This document shows positions 52,201 through 63,781 of a stretch of DNA of 64,000 nucleotides, piece by piece (the first letter of the stretch is position 1; each line of letters starts with the position of its first letter). Source of the DNA: Mugil cephalus (Eukaryota; Chordata; Actinopteri; Mugiliformes; Mugilidae); the NCBI RefSeq assembly GCF_022458985.1, contig NC_061779.1, positions 13,251,001-13,315,000 on the forward strand. Reading direction: 5' to 3'. A program made the translations under genes and the position numbers. Below the pieces are notes generated by a model, which saw nothing but the letters and a program-made list of their open reading frames with translations, did no database searches and was not told the DNA's origin.

Positions 52201-55200
52201 CCCAACCATAATTATTTGGACAACTACACACAGCTTCTTGGGTCTTCAGGCTCTGTGCTTAAGCATATTTCTGAGTAGGTTTACATTAGGTTTACAGTAG
52301 TAAAAATACTGAACATGAGATGCAGTCCTTATATCAGATTCCAAGTGTTGTAAACTAATTAGCCTATAAAATGTTTCTTGGTAAGTCAGTTGTGTGTTGT
52401 TGTTGTTGTTTTTAAATGGCCTCATACCTAGAAGATCTTGCATGTGGTCAGAGTTCATATTTACACTGAGGTGGAGTCTTAGGTCAGTCTGAGGTGTAAA
52501 GACACTGTGGTATATTTGAAAAGAAAAAAAGTAAAAGTTTTTTCTTATACAATATATTAAATACAAAGATTTGTTCTGACTTCACATATTTCTGTCTTTT
52601 CTGACTTTGAACTCTGGGAATTATGTGTATTAAATGATACTGCATAGACCATTCAGTTATTACATCCAAACCATATATATGTCCAAAGGACACATGCTAC
52701 TGCACTACTTAATTCTGTTTTTATACGTGCAGGGCCGAATGCGACTCAAGTGAGCGTGGTTCAGTATGGAGAAACCAACACAGCAGAATTCACATGGAAA
52801 GATGGACAGACCAAATCAGCACTCATGGAGAAGCTGGAGAACATCCAAAGCAGGGCCCCTGCAGCCCCAGCACTAGGTAGTAGATACACAAATTTACAGT
52901 CACACACATTAAAGCTTATGCACGGTCACATGTGGTCACTCCTCCATGTCTTCAGGGTCTGCGCTGAGATTTGCTGTGCAGACGTCCATCTCGCCAGTCA
53001 GCGGCGGGAGGTTTGGTGTGGCCAAGGCTGTGGTGATGCTCGTGACCGACAAGTCTACAGATGATATCAAAGAAGGATCGACTGAGGCACTGGCAGCGGG
53101 TAACTAAGCCACCGATAAAATAAGTGATTTTGAATAAGTTCAAAAATAAATCGTTGTGTCTCCATCCTTCTTCTTTCATTATCCTTGATGTTGAGTTGAT
53201 TCACTGATGAGAGTATCCTCCTTCAGGTGTGTCAGTGTTTCCCATCGGGGTGGGACCAGGCTATGACACGGCCGAGCTTGGCGTTCTCGGTCGTCACGGC
53301 AAACAGGACAATAGTCTGCACCTGAACAGCATGGATCAGTTACGGATGTTGCTGACTCTGGACCATAGTTACACTGAGAGAATTTGCAGAGGTGGGGATA
53401 GAGACACACACACAGAGTTTCCTGGCAGAAATAATCCTGCTCCTCTTTGTACTTCATGATGATAAATTAAGATGGTGTTGGGAATGTGACATGCTTTGTT
53501 TTCCAGCTGGTCCACCTGGTGTGTGTGTTGATGATAGCGGTAACGAGAGAAAGGTGAGCAAAATCTGTGACGGCAACTGTTTACGAGCAGTTAAAAGAAG
53601 TACGTGTATTGAATCTCTTTGTCCCTGTGCTTTAGCCGGGTGAGTCATGGCTGCTGGAGGACGGCTGCCACTCTCTGCTGTGCCACCCTAGTGGGGCAGT
53701 GACGGTACAGAATCACAAAGTCAGCTGTGACAGACTGGAGCCGCCAGCCTGCAGGAACAACATGTCACCTGTCAAAGTCCAGGAGACCTGTGGCTGCCAC
53801 TGGGAGTGCCCTTGTATGTACATCAAAACGATAAGATAGCTTCTGTAGTTTCTAGTTTTAGATCGAACCCATCTATATAAAGTGCACATTCTCTAACAAT
53901 GAATCCTGGCAGCCAGCATGCCAATCTATTTATACTGACTATTAATGGATCGCATGCTTTTGGCTCCTCTACAAACACTCTGTTACTTCTGCCTGGTGTG
54001 TATTGACAGGCATGTGCTTGGGCAGCTCCACCAATCACGTGGTGAGGTTTGACGGCTTGGCACTCAGGCTGGACGGGGAGGGATTGTGCTCCTACACACT
54101 TCTCACTGTCAGCAAAGGCATCAGTGAAGGGTCAGTGGTCAAACTCCACAGCGGGCCGTGTCAGGGTTCAGCGAATTACAACCAGGTCTGCATGAAAGCC
54201 ATGGAAGTGATCCATGGGTCGCATAGGCTGCTGCTGAAGGATGACATGACGGTAAGCGGTTTGCTGTTGGCTACGATGCCTGCACTGACACAGAAATTGA
54301 ATAATAAATGTCAGCTATTAGAGGCTTGTTCATCCCCTCTGTGTGTGTGTGTGTGTGGTTTTGAGCAGGCATTGATTGATCGGGAAGAGCTCGCGCTGCC
54401 TTGGCGGTACGCTGGCCTGGAGCTGGTGCGGTATGGAGGAGTGATGCTGCAGCTGAAATCAAATCACGGCTACGTGCTGACTTTCACTCCACAAAGCAAT
54501 GAGTTTACCATCACATTACTGAGCTCCACCACCACCGGTCTTACTGCTGGACTTTGCGGTAACATGAATATAGACCTGTGAAATAAGTGCAAAAAGCGTT
54601 CACTCATCTTTGCCTTTTTGTATGTTTGCCTCCTCTTCTTACTTCTGTTCCCCATGTCTGTCTTTCAGGTGCCTGTGGCGAGGACAAGGTTAATGTCCTC
54701 TCTTTGCGTGACGGCAGCTCGACCACCGACCAGCCGGCCTTCATCTCAGACTGGACTGTGGCTGCAGACGGTGGCGTGTGCCTACCTAAACGGAAGGCGG
54801 TGTGTGTGTCTGGAGCAGCGATGGGATGTCAGGCCCTACGCTCTGAAGTGTTTGAACCATGCCACGCATACATTCCCGTCCAGGTTTTCCTCAACAAGTG
54901 TGAGGAGCAGACATGTGAGGAGTCAGATGTGTGCGAGCTAATTTCAGCCTACGCACGCCTCTGCAGACAAAGAGGTGTGTGCGTGGACTGGAGGAGCCCC
55001 CACCTTTGCCGTAAGTCTGTTCCTGTTGCGCACGTTCGTTCATCTTTCAACCAAGGAGACACCTGAGCTGACATCTAAACTTATACCCCCCTCTGTGTTT
55101 GTAGCATTACAGTGCCCGAGTTCAATGGAGTATGATGCATGTCGGACAGGGTGTGTAGATGACTGTGGGAGCATACAGGCGTTGCCAGGCGACTGGTCGG

Positions 55201-58200
55201 TTGCTAGGGGTAACGAGTCATCCTGTATGGACACACCTACTGAAGGCTGTTTCTGTACTGGAGGGACGATTTTGCATCACGGACAGTGTGTATCGCCAGA
55301 AGCATGTGGGCAGTGTGTCGACAATCATGGACACAAATATGCGGTGAGACACAAATAAAAAAAAATGTCTTAAGTCTTAATTAACACTTGCTTTTAGAAT
55401 ATGGGGCAACCGCTGAAGTATTCTGAAATAATGTGTGCTTTGTCTGCCCTCTAGTGTTTGTTTTTCAATATAACATAAAAGGGAAAATGGTTGCTTTTCC
55501 TTTGTTTTTACAGTACATGCAGAGTTGGGTACCAGATGAGAACCCATGTGCCATTTGCATGTGTTTGGATCAACAACGCATCAACTGCACTGCTCGGCCC
55601 TGCAATGATGTCAAAGGTCAGCAACCCTTCGTTTGCTATTTGCAACTTTTTTTTTTTTTTAGGTTTTGCACAGCCGGACAAATATTGCTAGCTCTATAAT
55701 TCAAATTGTGTTTGTAGCTCCAGTGTGCGGACCCTGTGAGATCCTGAGGGAGAAAAGAGAATCCAAGTGCTGTCCTGAGTATGAATGTGGTATGTAAAAA
55801 TCTGAAAATTTATTGTATATGTAGCCTGTATGAATGTAAATTAAAATGATAAAAATTAATTTATAAATATCTGTGATATTGAATAATGTGGTCATTCTTC
55901 ATGAATCTCTCCTTATGAATTAGCCATTGAGAGGAAAAAACTAAACTAGTAACGTTACAAATTATTGAATAATTACCTTAAGAAGTAATTTTAAATCACG
56001 GGGTACAAAAAGGTTAATAGTCACAAAGTTGTGAGAAACTAGTTGGTAACTCCTAAAATACGTATATTGTAATTAAAATGTTGTTGTTTCTTTCTGTCAC
56101 TCAAACCTAGTAAACATTGCACATTGTGTCATTAATAGATTATCTCCCACCTGGAAACCGAGCAACTAATCATTATTTGCTACTTATTATTATAAATAAA
56201 AACCAATAATCCTGGATTCATTTAGGAGGAACTATTTAGCAAGTTATCACAGACCAGTTTCTCAGCAACGAGACACCAATCAGAAGTGAAACTCACTCTA
56301 TACCCCATTGTAACGTTTTACCAGGTGCACATGTCGCCCACCTGCAACATATGGACTCACTCTTTGACTTTTTCAGTGTGTGATCTGGTGAAGTGTGACC
56401 TGCCTGAGGTGCCCCGCTGTGACGACGGCCAAACCGCAGTCCTGAAAAACCCCGGGGAATGTCAGCCCGTGCACGAGTGTGGTAAGCTGTTAACGCATTC
56501 TCTGTGATGTTCGAGCTCCGCTTTGCTCTGGAGCGCACGCAGACATGAAACGGAGGAACGCATACGTGTGATCTCGTTGACTTAGCTCGCTTCGTCTCTA
56601 CCCCGACTCAGTATGCAAGAAGGACGAGTGCCCTCTTGAAGCTCCCCCCGTGTGCCCACCTCATCGCCGGCTGTCAGTCAAAAACACAAAGTGTTGTGAT
56701 GTGTTTGAATGTGCATGCACCTGCCAGAACTCCACCCACACCTGCCCCACTGGGTTCATAACATCCTCCTCTACCAACGACTGTGGCTGCACAGAAATCA
56801 GCTGCCTGCCAGACAAGGTGAGAGGGTGTTCGGATCCTACTCTGAATGCAGCACTAGCATGTTTGTGCTGTTGCATCATTATCCTGGTGTGTCTCCAGGT
56901 GTGTGTGGTTGGTGGCATGGTTCACCCAGTGGGGAGTGAGTGGGAGGAAGGGTGCAACAAGTGCAGCTGCACACAGCTACTGGACAAAGACACATCGCTG
57001 CACATTGCTCAGTGTAAACTGATCCTTTGTGATAAGACCTGCCCTCTGGTAAGATTCACACGCACAAACACACACGAACGTGCACATTTGCGTTGCAGAA
57101 ATATAATAATTAAATATTTATATATTCATTACATATGGCAGGGTTCAACATACACTCTGTTGAAAGGAGAGTGCTGCGGGAAGTGTGTACCAACCAGCTG
57201 TGTGGAGAAAGAGGGAGAGATGCGAGGCGACACGCTCATTGGAGCAAGCCTCAGACTCGTACGTGCAGAGAGAAATCAAACATTCCCGAAAGCGTGTGTG
57301 TATGTCATTTATGTTGTCTTCACTTGTGCTTATTTGTTTCTCCTTTTTCTGTGTCTGTTTTTAGGTTGGGGAGGTGTGGCACTCTCCATATGATAAATGT
57401 GTCTTACATCAGTGTGTGAAAGTAGGAGACGGGGTGTACGTTTCTTCAACCAATGTCAGTTGCTCTGCTATGGACACACCATCCTGCCCGTTGGGAACAG
57501 AGTTACAATGCAGCACCCAGGATTGCTGCCCGAGCTGCCGTTGTGGTAAACACCGAAATATATATATATATATATACACACACCATATATGAGCAGAAAA
57601 CATTTAGCATAAGAGTTTAAATGAGATGCATGGAAGAATAGCCTGTATAACAAGTTGCAGTTGCAGTATCTGTCCAGCAGGTGGTTCTGTCACATTACGA
57701 GTTATCTCACACAAAGTGGATTTGAACTAATAAAGTAATTTGTGCTTTTTCCCTCTGCAGCCCCTATGGATGTGTGTGTTCTCAATCACACTGTGATAGC
57801 AGTAAGTCATTCTCAAAAGTAATACTTGCTTTGTTACAAGAAATTCTGCCTGGGTTCCTTCTAAATGCAGCGTGTGTGTGTGTTCGTACAGGCAGGGGAG
57901 AGGATGATGGTGGACGTGTGCACACACTGTGAGTGTATGGTGGAGGACGGCCCTGTGAGGAGATACAAACTGTCCTGCCAGAAAACCAGCTGTCCCGCTT
58001 GCCCTATGGTGACTATCATCCTACCACTGTTTTCTATTAACTCCATTATCATTCAGCATATCCATCATAGCTAATTAATAATAAATGATAATGAATATGT
58101 TCGAAAAGCCATCATTTCCTTCAAACACTCCCTAATCCTTAACCACATTCCCTCTCTACTCATCATTAAACTTTGGCCACATCGTCTTTCCATGGCTCAC

Positions 58201-59208
58201 TCTAGTCACAGAGGTAAATAATGAATTATATACTTTTTTTTTTTTTGTAGGGTAATGTCTTCCTCAGTGAGCTAACTATAACCATACTGCTTTCAGGGAT
58301 ACACTCTGGAGAAGGAAGAAGGTAGCTGCTGTGGTCGCTGTGTTCCCAGTGCCTGCTTCATGCAAAAACCCGATGGACGAGTCATTAGTCTGCAAGTAGG
58401 TGCTCTGCAGAAAAGAGGCTGCCCTGCTCATGAATCCCGTCACACACACAGAATATAGACACGCCGATATAGACAGATAGAAAGAAATACTATATTATGC
58501 TATGCTATGCTATGCTATAATGAATGTGTGTGTGCGTCATCTTCCCTCCAGGTCAACACAACCAGCGAGGATGGTTGCAACTTTTACACCTGTGCTGTAA
58601 ACAGTAAAGGAGATCTTGTCCTGCAGACCAAAGTCACAACCTGCCCTCCTTTTAATCGCCAAACGTGCCTGGAGCAGGGAGTACGACTTCCAACTACCTC
58701 ATGCCATCTCCAACACCTTCTCTCCTCTATCTGCCACTAATTGAGACTCAGAAAACTTTATTTGTTCCCGGGAAGCTGGGGCAATTTAAGGCACAGTCGA
58801 GCAGCATGACGTGCAAGTTCAAGACACTTTTAAATAATTTGTATGAACACTTTTTCTCCCGGTGCGTTTGTTTTGCAGGGGAAAGTCAGCCGTATAGGAT
58901 CAACCTGCTGTGAGATGTGTAAGTAAAGCTGTGCGGGACTGCTGCGCCGTCTTTGAAAATCACTTTGGGTTTAATGAGAGTGTGCTTGTGTGAAGGTACG
59001 GAGCCAGAGTGTCGGAGGACTGTGGGAACGCTCGACTACATCAAAGTGGATGATTGCCAGTCAGAGCAACAGATAGAACTGCACTACTGTGAGGTACGGG
59101 GAGACGCGCACATTTAAAAATGATTCATGTGTTCTCCCCCTTTGGATTTGCAGACAAAGTTCAGTGTATTCATGACATTAACCCTCCATGTTCCACTCTT
59201 TCTATCTC

Positions 59209-59242
<34 letters not shown>

Positions 59243-59430
59243 AGGGTAAATGTCGCAGTAAGTCCATGTACTCCCTGCAGAGGGCTGCAGTGGAACAGGA
59301 GTGCGTGTGCTGTGCTGCCGTGGAGACGGAGCCTCTCAGTGTTCCTGTCCTGTGTGCGAACGGCACTCATAGCCACCACACTGTCCTGTCTGTCACTGTA
59401 TGCGACTGTCTGTCCAAACACTGCACCTAG
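40245..59430 (+). CDS. vwf: von Willebrand factor, complete coding region (52 coding exons, about 2,848 aa)
   Basis: Plasma and platelet multimeric adhesion protein that tethers platelets and carries factor VIII. The whole family architecture D1-D2-D'-D3-A1-A2-A3-D4-C1-6-CK is present. Start ATG 40245 is a signal peptide ([15 protein letters not shown]), stop TAG at 59428. Every exon boundary is GT-AG and all phases close. Length 2,848 aa versus 2,813 in human; 52 coding exons versus 51, the extra one coming from an intron inside A1. Both propeptide CGLC motifs, the furin site, the A1 disulfide cysteines, the RGD and the cystine knot are present. Exon coordinates are given in the domain entries. 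The gene spans 19 kb against about 180 kb in human. Confidence 0.98.
41936..42290 (-). repeat. Dispersed fish LINE-type repeat in vwf intron 5
   Basis: Starts with a reversed 3' tail (GACAGACTTTAATGATCCAC AAGGG) and continues with GGAGAATTCCCTTCGCTGCC, GTCCACAATAGAGAGCAGCT and GTCCTCCCGTCTCTCTACGA, blocks of a widespread teleost repeat. It explains the bulk of the only long intron (41,503-43,301) in the 5' half of vwf. Confidence 0.65.
45422..46466. other. 1.0-kb vwf intron, no recognisable feature
   Basis: AT-rich, with a poly-T tract near 46,370. No ORF or repeat with a recognised family. Confidence 0.6.
47024..50094 (+). other. vwf: VWF D'-D3 region
   Basis: Exons 47024-47167, 47278-47381, 47460-47598, 47709-47843, 48156-48302, 48402-48542, 48944-49042, 49127-49283, 49664-49831, 49959-50094. 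Mature protein begins SAQCPPP. D' is the factor VIII-binding and D3 the inter-dimer disulfide region. VWD3 starts [20 protein letters not shown] and ends [15 protein letters not shown]. The C8 has [14 protein letters not shown] and ends at the [16 protein letters not shown]. Confidence 0.93.
50183..50947 (+). other. vwf: VWF A1 domain (platelet GPIb / collagen binding), split by an intron
   Basis: Exon 50183-50492 and the start of exon 50588-51746. The domain-closing cysteines are at residues 1257 ([16 protein letters not shown]) and 1436 (LTDYLC), matching human C1272-C1458. The Ser/Thr/Pro-rich approach ([14 protein letters not shown]) is retained. A 95-bp intron (50,493-50,587) separates the two halves; human exon 28 is unbroken here. 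Confidence 0.93.
50948..51145 (+). other. vwf: VWF A1-A2 linker, mucin-like
   Basis: About 65 codons dominated by Ser, Thr and Pro ([19 protein letters not shown] and following), likely O-glycosylated as the corresponding human linkers are. Confidence 0.85.
51146..51671 (+). other. vwf: VWF A2 domain, with altered ADAMTS13 site
   Basis: Starts [12 protein letters not shown] and contains [13 protein letters not shown] and YPIGVGP, all matching human A2. The central strand reads LVFLVTENP where human has LVYMVTGNP, so the Tyr-Met scissile bond is Phe-Leu (51470-51475, residues 1611-1612). The vicinal Cys-Cys pair that closes human A2 is absent; the domain ends VHQVVNIT without Cys. It leads into another Pro/Thr linker to 51,746. 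Confidence 0.88.
51831..53391 (+). other. vwf: VWF A3 domain
   Basis: Exons 51831-51935, 52733-52876, 52956-53099, 53227-53391. Bounding cysteines are in [11 protein letters not shown] and TERICR. The MIDAS-type DGS of human A3 is KAG here (FLLKAGEQ). [15 protein letters not shown] is conserved. The 0.8-kb intron 51,936-52,732 shows nothing recognisable. Confidence 0.9.
53507..55343 (+). other. vwf: VWF D4 assembly
   Basis: Exons 53507-53553, 53636-53813, 54010-54251, 54369-54558, 54669-55010, 55105-55343. Short D4N segment, then VWD4 ([14 protein letters not shown] to [14 protein letters not shown]), C8 ([20 protein letters not shown]) and TIL. The VWD4 motif is GLCGAC, as in other VWFs, lacking the first Cys of CGLC. 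Confidence 0.9.
55514..59430 (+). other. vwf: VWF C domains with RGD, and C-terminal cystine knot
   Basis: Exons 55514-55616, 55718-55789, 56377-56481, 56612-56817, 56899-57048, 57142-57258, 57365-57545, 57761-57801, 57892-58008, 58297-58395, 58552-58680, 58879-58918, 58996-59093, 59245-59430. CxxC-rich VWC repeats. RGD is at 57223-57231 (residues 2541-2543), in the same exon position as the human integrin alphaIIb-beta3 site. The CK domain ([20 protein letters not shown] to CDCLSKHC) mediates tail dimerisation. Confidence 0.93.
59211..59243 (+). repeat. (TCTG)n microsatellite forming the acceptor tract of the last vwf exon
   Basis: About eight TCTG units run directly into TCAG|GGTAAA at 59245, so the repeat itself is the polypyrimidine tract. 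Confidence 0.9.
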
Positions 59431-59548
59431 AAAGAAGGAGCGAGAGAGAGAGAAAGAGAAAAAGAGAGTTAATTTTGATACACGTTGAGGCTTTTTTTTT
59501 TGTATCCAAGCAAAATGTACCCACTCAAAAAATAACTACACAAATAAC

Positions 59549-59554
59549 AATAAA
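59549..59554 (+). promoter_or_regulatory. vwf: Probable vwf polyadenylation signal
   Basis: AATAAA about 120 bases after the vwf stop; first hexamer downstream. Confidence 0.65.
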
Positions 59555-59559
59555 ACAAA

Positions 59560-60534
59560 CTCACCGGTTTCTGTAAGCATCACCTTTTTGTGTTTTGTTG
59601 TAATCTCAATGATATTGCGTTTCATCGGCATTCTGACACCAGCTTCGACAAAACAAAGTCCACATTTGAACAGACGATTGCATTTTCATCAAGTAGACAA
59701 AAACCTGTCATAGCTGAGTATTTTTATTCCATGCTACTGTATGTACTTCAATTGGGCTACATTTCAGAGGGAACTCCATCACCTTCAGTCACTATTACAC
59801 AGACAATAATTGTACATAGAGAAAGATCTCACTTATTGCGTGATAGATGAAAATAACCAATAATAAAATATAGGAGGAACCCTCACGACCCTAGTGAGGA
59901 TAAGTGGTAGTAGAAGATGAGATGAGATAGACTGAGTAAATGAAACCATAGTGATGATTCACCACACATCAGTGCATCCGTAACAGTCTAACATGGTGTT
60001 ATAATGCTACTACTGCTACTACTACTACTACTAAGAGGAAGAAGAGAAGAACAAACTCACAGGAGTGATTTTTTGTTAAAAGTGTACTTGCTATATTTCA
60101 TTGCCCTTTGCCTAACCAACTGTGTTATGCATTATAACAGTCAGTTGGAGGGATACAAATGAAAAATATAATCTAATAGCTTACATGTTCGGTATCAGTA
60201 CTGAATGTTCTGGAGGGTTCAGGTGCTGCTTGACAGAAAGAAATAATTTGTATAGGCGTATGAGTCAATAAAGATATTTACAATGTATAATATGATAATA
60301 TAGTATAATATTTGCCACGTGAGACTTTGTTTTAATGTTTTTATTTTCCCGTGACTTCGAAGGAGAACTTTCAGCTCCTGTGACCAGTAAGTTCTTTCCA
60401 CCCTTTGGGTTTACGCACACCCACGGAACGCTTGCATCTGTTACATGCTTCACACCTTCCTTCCTTCTTTCCTTCTTTCCTGCCTCCCTTCTTTCACACC
60501 TTCTTTCCTTTCTTCCTTCCCGTGTGGGACGCTC
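59560..60534. other. Intergenic region vwf / ano2
   Basis: AT-rich DNA ending in a pyrimidine-rich (CCTT/CTTT)n stretch at about 60,449-60,520. No gene is recognisable. Confidence 0.55.
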
Positions 60535-60682
60535 AGGGAATTAGCCGCCCTGGGCGCGCGCAATAAGCCAGGGGTTTCGGGAACGCGCGCGGATTGTCCA
60601 CCATCTCAGCCCCTCAGGGTGTGCAAATCGCGCGTCTTATCATTCATCTCCATAGCGAAGAACTGATCCTCCGAGAGCACCG
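60535..60682 (+). promoter_or_regulatory. ano2: Probable ano2 CpG-rich promoter and noncoding first exon
   Basis: A GC- and CpG-rich block (GGGCGCGCGCAATAAG, GGAACGCGCGCGGATTG) stands out from AT-rich surroundings. It ends at a strong donor, GAGCACCG|GTGAGT, after 60682. The next exon with coding content begins at 63166. The transcription start is inferred only. Confidence 0.5.
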
Positions 60683-60689
60683 GTGAGTC

Positions 60690-63165
60690 CACTTTTCACT
60701 TTGCTTTGATCCGAAGTGTCATTAAAAAAAAAAAAAGCCGCGCCCTTGAACTTCATCACTTCTACTGTCTCGTTTGTAATCCCCGCTCCTCTTTAAAGTC
60801 CCGTCTGCACGGTACTGTACGGTCACTAATTTATTCGAAATGTTCCTGCCGGTGTCTACGGTAGCACGCAAACTAGGCTTGACCCGAACCACCGCTTTTA
60901 TTGTTTAAATCCCTCTGCGGCGCCGTGTAGGTGCTGAGCCAGATTTTTCCATCCGACCATCTGCGTGCGCACAACTGTTGCGCTCGCGAGCATTTAATTA
61001 AACACATATTTAACGAACGAGCCGCTCGTGGCAACTGCCCGGGGATTAATTAGTCAAAATGGAAATGAATTCACCTGATGTATTCTGCAATGTAAGTGTT
61101 CTCCCGAATGTTCTTTTAAATAGTAGTGATAATAACAATAAAAAAATAATAATTCCAGCAAAAGTGAAAGTTTGCTTCAAGTCGAATTCGATTCTTCGCG
61201 TCATTTTGTTTGGGCTACGGGTGTCGTGGTGTTCGAAAATCAACGAGCAGCTGTTAAAATTAGCGATGTGTAATCTGCTGTATTTCAGGAGAGACAGTAT
61301 TAGACCAACTTCGCCGTTGCCCTCTGCCCCCTAATGTTAGCGAGGGTACAGCTGACCCTCCAGCTTCTGCCGCTGAGCTTACAGGGCCTTAAGCCCCACG
61401 CAGATACGCATTTGTGCCTTCCTCTCGTGCCTTCTTACAAACAAGTGGGCACACAGGCCTGGATATAATCCACCACCACCATCACCCAAAATTGACCTTT
61501 AAATAAATACGAAAGAATCCATAGTTATGTAGTTGAACCAAATATATAAATCTTTCTATATAAAATCTTTGCAAAGGAGCAACTTAGGCAGAATTCATTA
61601 AAAACGACCTTATCTGAACTCAGACACCTAATATAAAAAAGAAACGTGGCATACTTTGTATTGTCCATCATTAACACATTATTCTCTACACATGTAAAAA
61701 TAAATAAATAAATAAATAATAACAGAAAAAAGGGCCACTTTCTTTTGTTGTTGTTGTCTGTGTTTTTGCTCAGGCAGAGTAGCCTATGTTCTGGTAGATG
61801 TCTCATTTGATTTTCATGAGCAATACAGGCCTTCTTGGAAGCAGCAAGAATATCAGCCAACGGGGGAAAGGTGTCATGATTAATGAGCTAATGTAGCACA
61901 CCTGGGACTGGCTGAATATGAGATAAACGCTTTGGGTAATTGTTAGGGACTATTTATTGTGATATAGCATTAAAACCGCATGTATAATATTTTTCAAACT
62001 GGACAATGCACTGATTGAACTATGATTCTTCCCTTGTTTATGATACACAAAATCTTTTTGACCTGCTGAACTCTAAGCGACATAACAGTATCTCTATTTC
62101 CATCCTGGCTCTGTGTTTACCAACACTTGGGTAAGGGGGATTACCATGCATATGTGTAAGGGGATTGTCTGAGAAGCGCTCTGTACGTTTCTGCATGTGC
62201 ACTGCTTGGCTGAACGTTAGCGTGTTGGCTTTCCCTGCTCTGTCAAGTGGGTACAACATGCAGTTGAAATGCAACCTCTTCCTCATTTAAGTGACCCACA
62301 TGTTTGAGACTGATATACAGATATTTAATTTGTCCTTCGTCTCATCAGCTCCTGACAAAGAGGCTGTAGCAAATGCTTCTCAAATGCACAAATGAGTGAA
62401 ATGAACTCAATTTATAAAGCCATTTCCTATTCAAATATTCAAAGGATTCTATGCAATTTCTATGCAATCAGTCACAGGCGAGGGGAGTTATATTGCTGTT
62501 AGCTGTAAAGAGCGAGTTGGGGACCTCAATGCGTGAACAAAAACAAAGCAGCTGGTTTGTGATCTCGATTCACCCCAATCACTCCCCATGTGCTCCATAT
62601 TTTCTTTCTGTTTATTCATGTGCGCTTTTAGTGAGTCCAAAGATTCAACCTCTCACTCATCTCTTACCACTTCCTTCTGTAGTGTAAAATAAAGTGCCCA
62701 GTGACCAAATTCCCCCAACAGATTGTAAATTGTGCCGCTCGGATTGCAGCAAAGAGCTTAATCTGAGCCCCCAGCTTCACTTTGGGGTGAAAAAAAGAGA
62801 GACAAGACAGCTTTATTTTTTGTTTTTCTGTATGTCTAAAACAGTCATTGCTGCTGTGTTTTCTCACACATTTAAGTGTATTGGAAAGAAAAAAAATTTT
62901 AATGCACTGTTTGTTTGTATTACAATAATAATAATTATGAATTATAACTGAGAGGAAATATATGAGAGATCGTCTTATTAGTCCTACTTGTGCAAACATT
63001 GGTGTTGATAACTTTTTAAAATCCAGCAGTTGTACTTAAGTTTGACATAATTCTGAGTTAACAAGTCATAATTCAAAGATTGTAGACCGCCCCTGCATTT
63101 AGGAATGCAGATTTTCCTAATTTGTTAATACTGAATGATCGTTTTTTCCTTTCGTGTCCCAACAG
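60690..63165. other. Probable first intron of ano2
   Basis: About 2.5 kb, AT-rich. Small open frames (for example 61,059-61,334) resemble no family. I see no repeat of note beyond a short (AAAT)n run near 61,698. Confidence 0.5.
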
Positions 63166-63206
63166 AGGCATGAAACGGAAAAGAACGTGTGCCCTTCACC
63201 ACAGCA

Positions 63207-63781
63207 ATGAGTGAGTCTTCGTCCTTTCACTCTGTGAAGCTTGTTTCGTTGGCCCAATCACTGTCCGGGCTTGGACTCGATGCCGCCAATGGAGCGCCCG
63301 TCACTCCCCCCGACAATGACGAGCCTCCACCTCCGGTATGCAAATGCTCACATCTTCTCTCTTCAGGATCCCGATGCAGTAGTTTCAGCTCTAATAGTAA
63401 CAAAAACATTTTGCTTGGTTGTTATGCGGTTCACTGGTCACTTAGCCACATAAATATCTGTGTGTGTGTGTTCTTTGTTAGGAGTCTGGCATCGATCTAG
63501 GCCCTGGCCTTTATTTTGCTGATGGCAAGAAAAAAGTGGACTACGTACTCTGCTACAAAAAAAGGCAGCCATCTAAGCCACGCCTTTCCATAGTATCCAA
63601 CGGGGGTTTGCCAATATCGATACCATGCCGATTGGACACAGATACAGAGTTTGGAGAGGTAGGTCCACCTGTGGTAGAACCGGAGGAGTCGAAACTGTCT
63701 GAGGAGGAAAAGGCTTTAATGAGGGAGGAGTTTGAAGCGGGACTACTGGAGGCTGGACTACAGATTGAGCGTGACAAAGAG
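63207..63781 (+). CDS. ano2: Anoctamin (TMEM16), N-terminal two coding exons, ANO2-like; continues past window
   Basis: Calcium-activated chloride channel family. Exons 63207-63335 (ATG MSESSSFHSVKLVSL) and 63482-63781, both phase 0; the rest lies beyond 64,000. The second exon carries the anoctamin dimerisation-domain landmarks YFADGKKKVDYVLCYKKR and EEFEAGLLEAGLQIERDKE. The LSIVSNG stretch resembles ANO2. The location immediately downstream of vwf in the same orientation matches human VWF-ANO2 and supports the name over ANO1. The cytosolic N-terminus only is seen; no TM segment is in the window. Confidence 0.85.
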
